NCBI RefSeq assembly: GCF_000585995.1
Contig: NZ_CP007410.1
Location: 620,001-684,000 of the forward strand
Length of the DNA stretch: 64,000 bases
Direction of reading: 5' to 3'
Origin: Pseudomonas brassicacearum
GTDB taxonomy: Bacteria > Pseudomonadota > Gammaproteobacteria > Pseudomonadales > Pseudomonadaceae
Positions 20,485 through 28,891 of the stretch are shown piece by piece; positions within the stretch are counted from its first letter, which is position 1, and every line of letters starts with the position of its first letter. Under the pieces are notes generated by a model, which ran no database searches, was not told the DNA's origin, and saw only the letters and a program-made list of their open reading frames with translations. A program made the position numbers and the translations under genes.

Positions 20485-22419
20485 GTGTCGGCCGTTCTCT
20501 CACTGTTACAAAGCCGTCTGTTGCGGCCCGTATTCGTTACCTTGGGTATCGCCCTTTTGGTGCAGGTGCTGGTGGCTGTCGCGCTGACACGAAGCACGGT
20601 CACCGCGCTGGAGGCCGATCTAGGCGCTCGGCTGGGGGGCGACAGTCAGAAATTGTCTGGCGAACTCGAGCAGGCCGGGCGCGAGGTCACCTCGAGCCTG
20701 GACAGTTTGTCTGTCAACACCCGCCAGCGTCTCACTGCCGGTTTGTCTGCGCGGCTGAAGGACGAACAGGCGCAATTGCGGACGACGCTGGAGAAAACGC
20801 TCAAGGATTCCGCCAATGATATGGCGCAACTCCTGGCCTCCGTCGCACCCCGCGCCATGTGGGACAACGACGTGCCCACGCTTTCCGAGTTTGCTCGTCG
20901 GGCCCAGCGCAATCCCAATGTGCTGTTCGTCATCTATGACGATGCCGCCGGAGAGCACCTGACCCGTTATCTGAACCGGGAAAACCCGATCAACAAGGCG
21001 TTGCTGGAAAAAGGCAAGGGCGAGCGGGCGCTGGACAAAGTGTTGGATGCGGCGAAGAGCGATCCGTCGGTGTATTACCTCGAAGCCTCGATCAACCCCA
21101 ACGGCGTGGAGATCGGCAAAGTCTTGATGGGGGTTTCCACAGCCTCCGTTGACGCCGACCTGAAGGCACTGGACCAGCGTTTTTCGGCCCTGATCGCCAG
21201 CAGCGACCAGTTGGTCGGTGACAGCCTCAAGGGTGCGGCAGCCGACAGCGCCGCCGCCATGCGCGGTCGCCTGGAATCGGCTCAGGCCACGGCCACGCAA
21301 ATGCAGACCAACACCGCCAGCACCGTGCAGGACGCGGCGGGCACCTTGCGTTGGCGCATCGGCATGGGCCTGTCGCTGGTGGGCTTCGGCGTATTGGTTC
21401 TGCTGGCCGTGGTACTGGGGCGTCGGGTGGTCAATCGCTTGAAGTTGTTGATCGCGGCCATGAACGACCTGGCGGCGGGCGATGGCGATCTGACCAAACG
21501 TGTGCAGATCAGCAGCAAGGATGAAATTGGCGAGATGGCTTCGGCGGTCAATCGCTTTGTGGATAAGTTGCAACCGATTGTGCGAGAGGCGGGCGACGTG
21601 GCCCAGCGCACCGGGCAGGAAATTGGCGCGATGACTCTGCGTAACTCCGGCGCTGACGCGGCGGCTGGCATGCAGCGTGATGAAGTGGCCGAGAGCCTGC
21701 GGGCGCTCTCGCAAATGGCTGATGAAGCGCAGTCGGAAAGCCACGCGATGCAGGCGGCCTTGCAGCAAGTGGTGGAGATTCGCAAGGCCACCGATGAAAA
21801 CACCCGCACCTCGGCCAAGGTTGGTGGTTTGATCGAGGCGTTGGCCGGGCAGGTGGATACCGGGGCGAAGGTGATCGAACGCCTGGCGCAGCAGAGTGAG
21901 CAGATCGAAGTGGTGCTGACCGTGATTCATGGCATTGCCGAGCAGACCAATCTGCTGGCCTTGAACGCAGCCATCGAAGCGGCGCGGGCTGGGGAGACCG
22001 GGCGTGGGTTTGCGGTGGTGGCGGATGAGGTGCGGGCGTTGGCGAGCAAGACCCAGAGTTCGACTGGTGACATCCAGGCGCACATTGTGGCTTTGCAGCA
22101 GGGTGCTCGCGAGGCGGTGGCGGCTATCGGCCAGGCTGGGCGCCAGGCCAGTGAGGGCTTGCTGGTGTTGCGTGACAGTGCGCGTTTGCAGCAGTCGGTT
22201 CAGGCTTCTGTGGAGCAGGTGCATGCGGCTATTGGTCTGGCGACTCAGGCGGCGGCCCATCAGGCTCAGGGTGCGCAGGCGGTGCGTGGGCGGGTGGAGA
22301 CCATTCATGCCCAGGCTGAGAAAGCCGCTCAGGCTGTGGTCGAGACTACGGCCAGTGGCAAGGTGTTGGATAGTTTGGCGGCGCAGTTGAAGGCGAGTTT
22401 GGGGCAGTTCAGGGCCTGA
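20485..22419 (+). CDS. Methyl-accepting chemotaxis protein
   Basis: This is an inner-membrane chemoreceptor that signals through CheW/CheA. The 644-residue product has a first membrane helix (about 14-34), a periplasmic sensor of about 250 residues with an alpha/beta centre ([29 protein letters not shown]), a second helix ([21 protein letters not shown]), a HAMP domain ([15 protein letters not shown]) and the conserved signalling tip [20 protein letters not shown]. No carboxy-terminal pentapeptide for CheR binding is present. The start is GTG 20485 with AGAGGGA upstream. The ligand cannot be read from the sequence. Confidence 0.93.
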   Translation: MSAVLSLLQSRLLRPVFVTLGIALLVQVLVAVALTRSTVTALEADLGARLGGDSQKLSGELEQAGREVTSSLDSLSVNTRQRLTAGLSARLKDEQAQLRTTLEKTLKDSANDMAQLLASVAPRAMWDNDVPTLSEFARRAQRNPNVLFVIYDDAAGEHLTRYLNRENPINKALLEKGKGERALDKVLDAAKSDPSVYYLEASINPNGVEIGKVLMGVSTASVDADLKALDQRFSALIASSDQLVGDSLKGAAADSAAAMRGRLESAQATATQMQTNTASTVQDAAGTLRWRIGMGLSLVGFGVLVLLAVVLGRRVVNRLKLLIAAMNDLAAGDGDLTKRVQISSKDEIGEMASAVNRFVDKLQPIVREAGDVAQRTGQEIGAMTLRNSGADAAAGMQRDEVAESLRALSQMADEAQSESHAMQAALQQVVEIRKATDENTRTSAKVGGLIEALAGQVDTGAKVIERLAQQSEQIEVVLTVIHGIAEQTNLLALNAAIEAARAGETGRGFAVVADEVRALASKTQSSTGDIQAHIVALQQGAREAVAAIGQAGRQASEGLLVLRDSARLQQSVQASVEQVHAAIGLATQAAAHQAQGAQAVRGRVETIHAQAEKAAQAVVETTASGKVLDSLAAQLKASLGQFRA

Positions 22420-22469
22420 TAGCTGGCCGGGGGTTTTTGACCGGGTACATATCCGTTGCTGCGGTAACG

Positions 22470-22740
22470 GCGGCTTATGGTTCCGCTCTTACAGCGGCTC
22501 ACTTTTGAGAAGCGCAAAAGTAAGCAAAACGCTTTAGCCCCACCACTCGGTGCCTCGCCTAGGCTCGGCATGCCCGAACGCAGGCATTGCTCCGTGGGCC
22601 CGCCGCGAAGGGCCATCCATGGCCCAGCGCGGCTATCCCGGCATCCATGCCGGGATGCCCACTCCACAATACCTACGTTCGGCCAGCGTGGTTAACGGGG
22701 CGCCCGAGATCAACATCCACCCCGAGGCGGCCTAGTAGCC
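22470..22740. repeat. Dispersed Pseudomonas intergenic element (about 270 bp)
   Basis: This stretch contains phrases I remember from many P. fluorescens-group intergenic regions, such as CGGTGCCTCGCCTAGGCTCG and GGCATTGCTCCGTGGGCCCG. It has several internal dyads, for example CCCGGCATCCATGCCGGG at 22638-22655 and GGGCCATCCATGGCCC at 22610-22625. Short open frames across it look spurious. It lies between the chemoreceptor and the iron-transport operon. Its boundaries are approximate, and copy number cannot be judged from one window. Confidence 0.55.
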
Positions 22741-22945
22741 GACCTGGTTCTTGGTGGGACCGCGTTTCCCCTGTGGGAGCGGGCTTGCCCGCGAAGGCGG
22801 CCTAGTAGCCGGCCTGTCTCTTGCGGGTGTACCCCAATCCAACTGTGGGAGCGGGCTTGCTCGCGAAGGCGGCCTGGCAGCCGACCTGTTTCTCCCAGCT
22901 GTACTCCGATCAATTGTGGGAGCGAGCTTGCTCGCGATGGCGGTT
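22723..22945 (+). repeat. Tandem array of a 71-72 bp REP-containing unit
   Basis: Three direct copies of a REP head (GTGGGAGCGGGCTTGCYCGC and variants) begin at 22773, 22845 and 22916, giving periods of 72 and 71 bases. Between heads the unit continues AAGGCGGCCTRGYAGCC and a CCTGTYTCT-like stretch; a fourth, headless piece starts at 22723. Unlike the inverted REPINs elsewhere in the window, these are head-to-tail. The array ends at the stop codon of the permease gene. Confidence 0.8.
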
Positions 22946-24511
22946 TCAGCGGCTCAGGTACATCCGCGTCGTCAGCAAATAAACCGGCAACCCCGACACT
23001 ACAATCAACAGCGCCGCATAAGGCGCCGCGGCTGCGAACTCCACATTGGATGTATGGGCCCAGACCGCCGTCGCCAACGTGTTGAGCCCGGTAGGGCTCA
23101 GTAATAGCGTGGCCGTCAGTTCCTTCATCGCATCCAGGAACACCAAGGCAAATGCCGCCCCAAGCGCCGGGAAGATGATCGGCAAGGTCACTCGGCAAAA
23201 TGCACTGAACGACGAAGCCCCCAATGTGCGCGCGGCTTCTTCCAATTGCGGTGCTGCCTTGTTCAGCGCAGTACGCACCGGCGCCTGGGCCAGTGGCAGG
23301 AACAGCAGCGCGTAGGCGATCAGCAGCAGCCCTGACGTCTGATACAGCGCCGGCACGTAGTGCAGCGCGAAATACACCAGGCTCAGGGCAATCACCAGTC
23401 CTGGCAAGGCGTGGAGCAAGTACGGCAGGCGTTCGGCCCATAGCGCCAGGCGGCCCTTGTAACGCACCACCAACAGACCGACCGGCACCGCCAGCACCAG
23501 GCAGAGCGCGGCGCCTCCGAGAGAGAGCGCCAGGGACGACAGCAATGCCTCGCTGATTTCGCCCACCGGGAACGCGGCGGAGGTGCCCACTGCCAGCCAA
23601 TACACCAGCATCCCCAGGGGAATGCCGCTGCCGATGATCGTCAGTGCCAGGCAATACACCTGCCCGAGAACAGCCCAAGGCCCCAGCCGGACTTGTTCGG
23701 CCTGTCGCGCCGCGCCCTGGCCGGTGCGCACATGCCGGCCCTTGCCGCGCACCCGCAGTTCCAGCCACAGCAGAATCAAACACAGCGCCAGTAGCACCGC
23801 CGACAGCATGGCGGCATTGGCGTTGCTGAATTCCAGCTCGAATTGTTGATAGATCGCGGTGGTAAAGGTTTGCAGGCCGATGATCGACAGCGCGCCGAAT
23901 TCCACCAGCATGTGCAATGCGATCAGCAATGAGCCGGCCAGCAGCGAAGGCCAGAGCAGCGGTAACGTGACACGAAAGAACACCCCCCAACGATTTTGCC
24001 CCAGGGTGCGAGCTGACTCTTCGAGGGAGGGGTCCAGGTTGCGCAATGTCGCCGCCACCGGGAGAAAGATCAGTGGGTACTTGGACAGGGTCATCACCAG
24101 GATCGCGCCGCCCAGGCCTTCGAACTGGGCGCTGAGGGACACCCAGGTGAAGCTGCTGACAAACGCCGGCACCGCGAACGGCAGGCAGAGGATGACGCCC
24201 CATAGCCGGCGTCCCGGCAGGTTGCTGCGCTCCAGCAGCCAGGCCAGGGACAGGCCGATGATCCCGCAGGCCAGCGTGACGCCGACCATCAGTGCCAGGG
24301 TGTTGCGCAGCAGCCCGAATACATAGGGGCGCCACAACAGGTGCAACGCTTCGGCCCAGCCAGCTTGCCAGGCCTTCACGATGACGTAGAGCAGCGGCAG
24401 TGCGCTCAGGAACACCAACAGCAGCACCGGCAGCAACACTCCGAGCGGTGGGCGCTTGCGGCGCGGAACGTAGCTTGCTGTGGGGTGCGGGGCGCTTAGC
24501 GATGGGGTCAT
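22946..24511 (-). CDS. hitB: Iron(III) ABC transporter permease, fused two-domain FbpB/HitB type
   Basis: This inner-membrane permease imports periplasmic ferric iron. The 521-residue product has about twelve hydrophobic helices in two homologous halves. Each half carries an EAA loop that contacts the ATPase: LEESARTLGQNRWGVFFRVTLPLL at about 160-183 and LEEAARTLGASSFSAFCRVTLPII at about 420-443. It overlaps the binding-protein gene by one base, so both come from one transcript. No ATPase gene lies in the window, so the energy subunit is presumably encoded elsewhere. Confidence 0.9.
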   Translation of the reverse strand: MTPSLSAPHPTASYVPRRKRPPLGVLLPVLLLVFLSALPLLYVIVKAWQAGWAEALHLLWRPYVFGLLRNTLALMVGVTLACGIIGLSLAWLLERSNLPGRRLWGVILCLPFAVPAFVSSFTWVSLSAQFEGLGGAILVMTLSKYPLIFLPVAATLRNLDPSLEESARTLGQNRWGVFFRVTLPLLWPSLLAGSLLIALHMLVEFGALSIIGLQTFTTAIYQQFELEFSNANAAMLSAVLLALCLILLWLELRVRGKGRHVRTGQGAARQAEQVRLGPWAVLGQVYCLALTIIGSGIPLGMLVYWLAVGTSAAFPVGEISEALLSSLALSLGGAALCLVLAVPVGLLVVRYKGRLALWAERLPYLLHALPGLVIALSLVYFALHYVPALYQTSGLLLIAYALLFLPLAQAPVRTALNKAAPQLEEAARTLGASSFSAFCRVTLPIIFPALGAAFALVFLDAMKELTATLLLSPTGLNTLATAVWAHTSNVEFAAAAPYAALLIVVSGLPVYLLTTRMYLSR

Positions 24512-25521
24512 CAGTTCAGGCCGACTTCGCGTTCCAGTTCCAGAGCCTCTTCGGCGTTGCCGAGGTCGGCCGGGGTGACTTTCGGTGGCTCCAGCTCGCT
24601 GAAGGGCTTGAGGCCTCGATCCGAGGCCATGCCTTTGTGCAGCGGATACTCGGCGGACGTCTGGGTGATCACGCGTTGGCCTTCTTCGCTGGCCATGTAG
24701 GCGAGCAGTTGTTGGGCTTCTTTAGGATGTTTGCTGGATTTCAGCGCGGCGGCGCTGGACACGGTTACCAGGCCGCCGGCATCGCCACCGGTGAAGTAAT
24801 GCAACTTGGAGTCGAGCTGGCCCTTCTCCCGTTGCAGGGCGAACCAGTAATAGTTGTTCACCAAGACGCTCGCGACTTCGCCGTTTTCCACAGCCTTGAG
24901 GGCAACCATATTGTTGCTGTAGACCTTGCCGAAGGCGCGCAGGCCGGTGAGCCATTCTTCGGCGGCGTCCATTCCGTGCAATTTGATAATGGCGACGGCT
25001 TGTTCCTGGAACGCACCACTGGTCGGTACGAAGCCGACCTTGCCTTGCCATTGTGGCTGGGCGAAATCGAGGACGGTTTTGGGCAAGTCTTTTTCGTCGA
25101 TCAGCTTCGGGTTGTAGGCCACTACGCGCACGCGGGCGGTGACGCCCATCCAGGTGCCGTTGCCGGCGACGTAGTCCTTGGGCAGGACGTTGAGGGTCGC
25201 GTCGTCGATTTTTGCCAACAGGCCTTGTTCGCCGAGTTTGTTCAGGGGCGGCGATTCCTCGGTGTAGATCACATCGGCCGGCGAGCGGTCGCCTTCTTCG
25301 ACCACCTGGCTGGCAAGCTGGTTGCTGCTGCCTTTGCGCACCTTGACGTGAATGCCGGTCTTGGCTTCGAAGGCCTTGGCCAATTCGTCGCCGACTTCCT
25401 TGTGCTGGCCGTTGTAGAGGGTGAGTTCCACCTTGTCGGCGGCGTGGGCGAGGGGCGTTGCGAGGGTCAGGCCGAGCAGGGTGCAGGTCAGGGCGCGGTA
25501 AAGGGTGGTTCGAAACATCAT
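24511..25521 (-). CDS. hitA: Iron(III) ABC transporter periplasmic binding protein, FbpA/HitA type
   Basis: This protein binds ferric iron in the periplasm and delivers it to the permease. The 336-residue product has a signal peptide (core LTCTLLGLTLATPLAHAA, cut near residue 28). The mature start VELTLYNGQHKEVGDELAKAFEAKTG and the paired-tyrosine region NNYYWFALQREKG match ferric-binding proteins, where neighbouring tyrosines bind the metal. A Fur-like dyad lies 42 bases upstream, which fits iron repression. Two ATG codons stand in tandem at the start; the first is used. Confidence 0.92.
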   Translation of the reverse strand: MMFRTTLYRALTCTLLGLTLATPLAHAADKVELTLYNGQHKEVGDELAKAFEAKTGIHVKVRKGSSNQLASQVVEEGDRSPADVIYTEESPPLNKLGEQGLLAKIDDATLNVLPKDYVAGNGTWMGVTARVRVVAYNPKLIDEKDLPKTVLDFAQPQWQGKVGFVPTSGAFQEQAVAIIKLHGMDAAEEWLTGLRAFGKVYSNNMVALKAVENGEVASVLVNNYYWFALQREKGQLDSKLHYFTGGDAGGLVTVSSAAALKSSKHPKEAQQLLAYMASEEGQRVITQTSAEYPLHKGMASDRGLKPFSELEPPKVTPADLGNAEEALELEREVGLN

Positions 25522-25562
25522 TCGCGGGGTTCCTCACTGTCGTGTAGCAAAAACTTGTAACA

Positions 25563-25586
25563 ATGATAAACGATATTGTTTCTCAT
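25563..25586 (-). promoter_or_regulatory. Probable Fur box upstream of hitAB
   Basis: ATGATAAAC (25563-25571) and GTTTCTCAT (25578-25586) form a dyad with one mismatch; the left part contains GATAA and overlaps an AT-rich centre. The spacing is wider than a textbook 7-1-7 Fur core, so the call also rests on its position ahead of an iron-uptake operon. Confidence 0.5.
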
Positions 25587-25639
25587 GTACGGATTGGAGG
25601 CGTGTGGCGAGAATTGGATTCTAAAAGCCAGAAACGCAA

Positions 25640-25659
25640 AAACCCGCTTTCGCGGGTTT
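25640..25659 (-). terminator. Terminator of the left tRNA-Leu gene
   Basis: AAACCCGC (25640-25647) pairs with GCGGGTTT (25652-25659); on the minus strand it ends in a T-rich tract. The same hairpin recurs beside the second tRNA gene. Confidence 0.8.
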
Positions 25660-25696
25660 CTGTGAGGATCAAGGTTGTAAACCTTGAAGCTGGAAT

Positions 25697-25783
25697 TGGT
25701 GCCCAGAAGAAGACTCGAACTTCCACGACCTTGCGGTCACCAGCACCTGAAGCTGGCGTGTCTACCAATTTCACCATCTGGGC
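25697..25783 (-). tRNA. tRNA-Leu (anticodon CAG)
   Basis: Read on the minus strand, 87 bases fold as a class II tRNA. The acceptor strands are GCCCAGA and TCTGGGC, the anticodon stem is CCAGC/GCTGG around TTCAGGT (anticodon CAG), the long variable arm is TGACCGCAAGGTCG, and the T arm contains GTTCGAGTC. CCA is encoded at the 3' end. It decodes CUG, the most used leucine codon in such genomes. Confidence 0.97.
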
Positions 25784-25817
25784 AGCATCTTCAGCGTTGC
25801 CGCTGTTGATGTGGCGC

Positions 25818-25846
25818 ACTATACGGAGCGCATTTTGATCTGTAAA
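25818..25846 (-). promoter_or_regulatory. Sigma-70 promoter of the left tRNA-Leu gene
   Basis: On the minus strand TTTACA (25841-25846) is followed after 17 bases by TATAGT (25818-25823) and then a GCGCC discriminator. A GC-rich discriminator is typical of stringently controlled stable-RNA promoters. Confidence 0.85.
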
Positions 25847-25900
25847 CCCCTGTTTTTGTTTTGGTAATTGCCAAACGAAATTGCAGGGCCAGAAATGCAA

Positions 25901-25920
25901 AAACCCGCTTCCGCGGGTTT
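25901..25920 (-). terminator. Terminator of the right tRNA-Leu gene
   Basis: AAACCCGC (25901-25908) pairs with GCGGGTTT (25913-25920), with A and T tracts outside the stem. It differs from the copy at 25640 only in the loop. Confidence 0.8.
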
Positions 25921-25958
25921 TTGTTGAGCTTGCAGACCGTTGATCTGTTGCTCGAAAT

Positions 25959-26045
25959 TGGTGCCCAGAAGAAGACTCGAACTTCCACGACCTTGCGGTC
26001 ACCAGCACCTGAAGCTGGCGTGTCTACCAATTTCACCATCTGGGC
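25959..26045 (-). tRNA. tRNA-Leu (anticodon CAG), second copy
   Basis: This 87-base gene appears identical over its full length to the copy at 25697-25783, including the encoded CCA. It lies 176 bases upstream on the same strand. Its own promoter and terminator suggest a duplicated transcription unit rather than one polycistronic precursor. Confidence 0.97.
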
Positions 26046-26081
26046 AGTATCGGCAACGTGTGTGCGTCGTCGATGGCGCGC

Positions 26082-26110
26082 ACTATACGGAGCGTGTTTT
26101 TAACTGTAAA
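26082..26110 (-). promoter_or_regulatory. Sigma-70 promoter of the right tRNA-Leu gene
   Basis: On the minus strand TTTACA (26105-26110), a 17-base spacer and TATAGT (26082-26087) are followed by GCGCG. The layout matches the promoter of the other copy. Confidence 0.85.
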
Positions 26111-26129
26111 CCCCTCTTAAGAAAAAAAC

Positions 26130-26217
26130 CGGGAAATTTCACCAGCGGTGCAGTCCCGGGCTTCAACGGAGGGTCAAAAGGCTTTAGAAAAGGGCGTTCG
26201 CTGCTTGAAATTTCCCG
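26130..26217. repeat. 12-bp perfect inverted repeat in the rnr upstream region
   Basis: CGGGAAATTTCA (26130-26141) and TGAAATTTCCCG (26206-26217) are perfect complements separated by 64 bases. The right arm contains a possible -35 TTGAAA. The repeat could be an operator pair or an RNA stem; the sequence alone does not decide. Confidence 0.6.
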
Positions 26218-26272
26218 TTTCATTACGCCTATGCCAAACTAACCCGTATATAGACAAGGTGAAAACTCTCTA

Positions 26273-28891
26273 ATGGCCGATTGGCAGTCCCTCGATCCCG
26301 AGGCCGCTCGTGAAGCGGAAAAATATGAAAACCCTATTCCTAGCCGCGAACTGATCCTGGCGCATCTCGCCGATCGGGGTTCGCCTGCTAGCCGCGAGCA
26401 GTTGGTTGAAGAGTTCGGTCTGACCACCGAAGACCAGCTCGAAGCCCTGCGCCGCCGTCTGCGCGCCATGGAACGCGACGCTCAACTGATCTACACCCGG
26501 CGCGGCACTTATGCCCCTGTGGATAAACTCGACCTGATCCTGGGCCGCATCGCCGGTCACCGCGATGGCTTCGGCTTTCTGATTCCGGACGACGGCAGCG
26601 ATGACTTGTTCATGAGCCCGGCGCAAATGCGCCTGGTGTTCGACGGTGACCGGGCGCTGGCCCGCGTGTCCGGCCTGGACCGCCGCGGTCGTCGTGAAGG
26701 CGTGATCGTCGAGGTGGTGTCCCGTGCCCACGAAAGCATCGTCGGCCGTTACTTCGAAGAAGGCGGCATCGGCTTCGTCGTCGCCGACAACCCGAAGATC
26801 CAGCAGGAAGTGCTGGTCACCCCAGGCCGTAACGCCAACGCCAAGGTCGGTCAGTTCGTCGAGGTGAAGATCACTCATTGGCCAACCCCGCGCTTTCAGC
26901 CTCAGGGCGATGTGGTCGAAGTGGTCGGCAACTATATGGCGCCGGGCATGGAGATCGATGTTGCCCTGCGCACCTACGACATCCCGCACGTCTGGCCGGA
27001 AGCGGTCCTCAAGGAAGCCGCCAAGCTCAAGCCGGAAGTCGAGGAGAAGGACAAAGAGAAGCGCATCGACCTGCGCCACTTGCCGTTCGTCACCATCGAC
27101 GGTGAAGACGCCCGGGACTTCGACGATGCGGTCTACTGCGAAGCCAAGCCTGGCAAGTTGCGCCTGTTCTCCGGCGGCTGGAAGCTGTACGTCGCCATTG
27201 CCGACGTCTCCAGTTATGTGAAGCTCGGTTCGGCGCTGGATACCGAAGCCCAGGTGCGCGGTAACTCGGTGTACTTCCCCGAGCGCGTCGTGCCGATGCT
27301 GCCTGAGCAACTGTCCAACGGGTTGTGCTCGCTCAACCCGCAGGTCGATCGCCTGGCCATGGTCTGCGAAATGACCATCTCCAAATCCGGCGAAATGACC
27401 GATTACTGCTTCTATGAAGCGGTGATCCATTCTCATGCTCGCCTGACCTACAACAAGGTCAGCGCCATGCTGGAAACGCCAAAGCTGGCCGAGTCGCGCA
27501 AGCTTCGCGGTGAATACACCGACGTCGTGCCGCACCTCAAGGAGCTGTACTCGCTCTACAAAGTGCTGCTCGCGGCCCGTCATGTGCGCGGTGCGATCGA
27601 TTTTGAAACCCAGGAAACCCGGATCATTTTCGGCTCCGAGCGCAAGATCGCCGAGATTCGTCCGACGGTGCGCAACGATGCTCACAAACTGATCGAGGAA
27701 TGCATGCTGGCCGCCAACGTGGCCACTGCCGAATTCCTGAAGAAACACGAAATCCCTGCGCTGTACCGGGTCCACGACGGTCCGCCGCCGGAGCGTCTGG
27801 AAAAACTGCGGGCGTTCCTCGGTGAACTCGGCCTGTCCCTGCACAAGGGCAAGGACGGTCCGTCGCCCAAGGATTACCAGGCCTTGCTGGCCAGTATCAA
27901 GGACCGCCCGGACTTCCACCTGATCCAGACCGTCATGCTGCGCTCGTTGAGCCAGGCGGTGTACAGCGCCGATAACCAGGGCCACTTCGGCCTGAATTAC
28001 GAAGCCTATACCCACTTCACTTCGCCGATCCGCCGCTACCCCGATCTGCTCACGCACCGGGCGATCCGCAGCGTCATCCATTCGAAGATGAACACCCCGC
28101 ACGTCAAGCGTGCCGGTGCGATGAGCATTCCGAAGGCGCGCATCTATCCGTACGACGAAGCAGCCCTTGAGCAACTCGGCGAGCAGTGCTCGATGAGTGA
28201 GCGTCGTGCCGACGAAGCAACTCGCGACGTCGTGAACTGGCTCAAGTGTGAGTTCATGAAAGATCGCGTGGGTGAGTCGTTCCCGGGCGTGATCACTGCC
28301 GTGACCGGTTTTGGCCTGTTCGTCGAACTGACCGACATCTACGTCGAAGGTCTGGTGCACGTCACCGCGCTGCCGGGCGATTACTACCACTTCGACCCTG
28401 TGCACCACCGCTTGGCGGGCGAGCGCACCGGCCGCAGTTTCCGGCTTGGCGATACCGTCGAGGTGCGGGTGATGCGCGTCGACCTCGACGAACGCAAGAT
28501 CGACTTCGAGATGGCCGAAAAAACCATCAGCGCGCCGATCGGCCGCAAGAAGCGCGGTAGCGAAACCGCCGCGCCTGCGGCCAAGACCGCCGCCGAACCT
28601 GCGTCGTCCAAGTCCGGGCGTCGCGGCCCGGCCAAGGAAAAAGCCGTCGAGGCCTATCGTCCGAGCGATGCGGCGGCGAAAAACGCCGAGCTGCGCAAAA
28701 GCCGTGAAATGAAGCAGGCGTTGCTTGCCGAAGCCAAAAGCGGTGGTAAAGCGGCGTCTGGGGGAAAGGCCGGACGGTCGGCCCCGGACAAGGCGACCAG
28801 CAAGCCGAGCAAGCACCGTAAAGGCCCGCCAAAAGCGGGCTCAGCCCCAGCCAAAAGCGGCGGGGCGCGTAAACCCAAGGCCAAGTCATGA
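26273..28891 (+). CDS. rnr: Ribonuclease R
   Basis: RNase R is a processive 3'-5' exoribonuclease that degrades structured RNA and helps in rRNA quality control and cold growth. The 872-residue product has an amino-terminal helix-turn-helix region (about 20-85), cold-shock OB domains (about 85-235), the RNB catalytic domain with the metal-binding aspartates in TIDGEDARDFDDAVY (about 274-288), an S1 domain (GVITAVTGFGLFVELTDIYVEGLV, about 675-700) and a lysine-rich tail of about 130 residues rich in Ala and Ser. The long basic tail is typical of the family. It overlaps rlmB by four bases. Confidence 0.97.
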   Translation: MADWQSLDPEAAREAEKYENPIPSRELILAHLADRGSPASREQLVEEFGLTTEDQLEALRRRLRAMERDAQLIYTRRGTYAPVDKLDLILGRIAGHRDGFGFLIPDDGSDDLFMSPAQMRLVFDGDRALARVSGLDRRGRREGVIVEVVSRAHESIVGRYFEEGGIGFVVADNPKIQQEVLVTPGRNANAKVGQFVEVKITHWPTPRFQPQGDVVEVVGNYMAPGMEIDVALRTYDIPHVWPEAVLKEAAKLKPEVEEKDKEKRIDLRHLPFVTIDGEDARDFDDAVYCEAKPGKLRLFSGGWKLYVAIADVSSYVKLGSALDTEAQVRGNSVYFPERVVPMLPEQLSNGLCSLNPQVDRLAMVCEMTISKSGEMTDYCFYEAVIHSHARLTYNKVSAMLETPKLAESRKLRGEYTDVVPHLKELYSLYKVLLAARHVRGAIDFETQETRIIFGSERKIAEIRPTVRNDAHKLIEECMLAANVATAEFLKKHEIPALYRVHDGPPPERLEKLRAFLGELGLSLHKGKDGPSPKDYQALLASIKDRPDFHLIQTVMLRSLSQAVYSADNQGHFGLNYEAYTHFTSPIRRYPDLLTHRAIRSVIHSKMNTPHVKRAGAMSIPKARIYPYDEAALEQLGEQCSMSERRADEATRDVVNWLKCEFMKDRVGESFPGVITAVTGFGLFVELTDIYVEGLVHVTALPGDYYHFDPVHHRLAGERTGRSFRLGDTVEVRVMRVDLDERKIDFEMAEKTISAPIGRKKRGSETAAPAAKTAAEPASSKSGRRGPAKEKAVEAYRPSDAAAKNAELRKSREMKQALLAEAKSGGKAASGGKAGRSAPDKATSKPSKHRKGPPKAGSAPAKSGGARKPKAKS

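Noticed and set aside
26270..28816. Very long antisense open frame (about 850 codons) opposite rnr
   Set aside because: It is a high-G+C shadow of the RNase R gene: no family motifs, unusual composition rich in His, Gln and Arg, and no ribosome-binding site.
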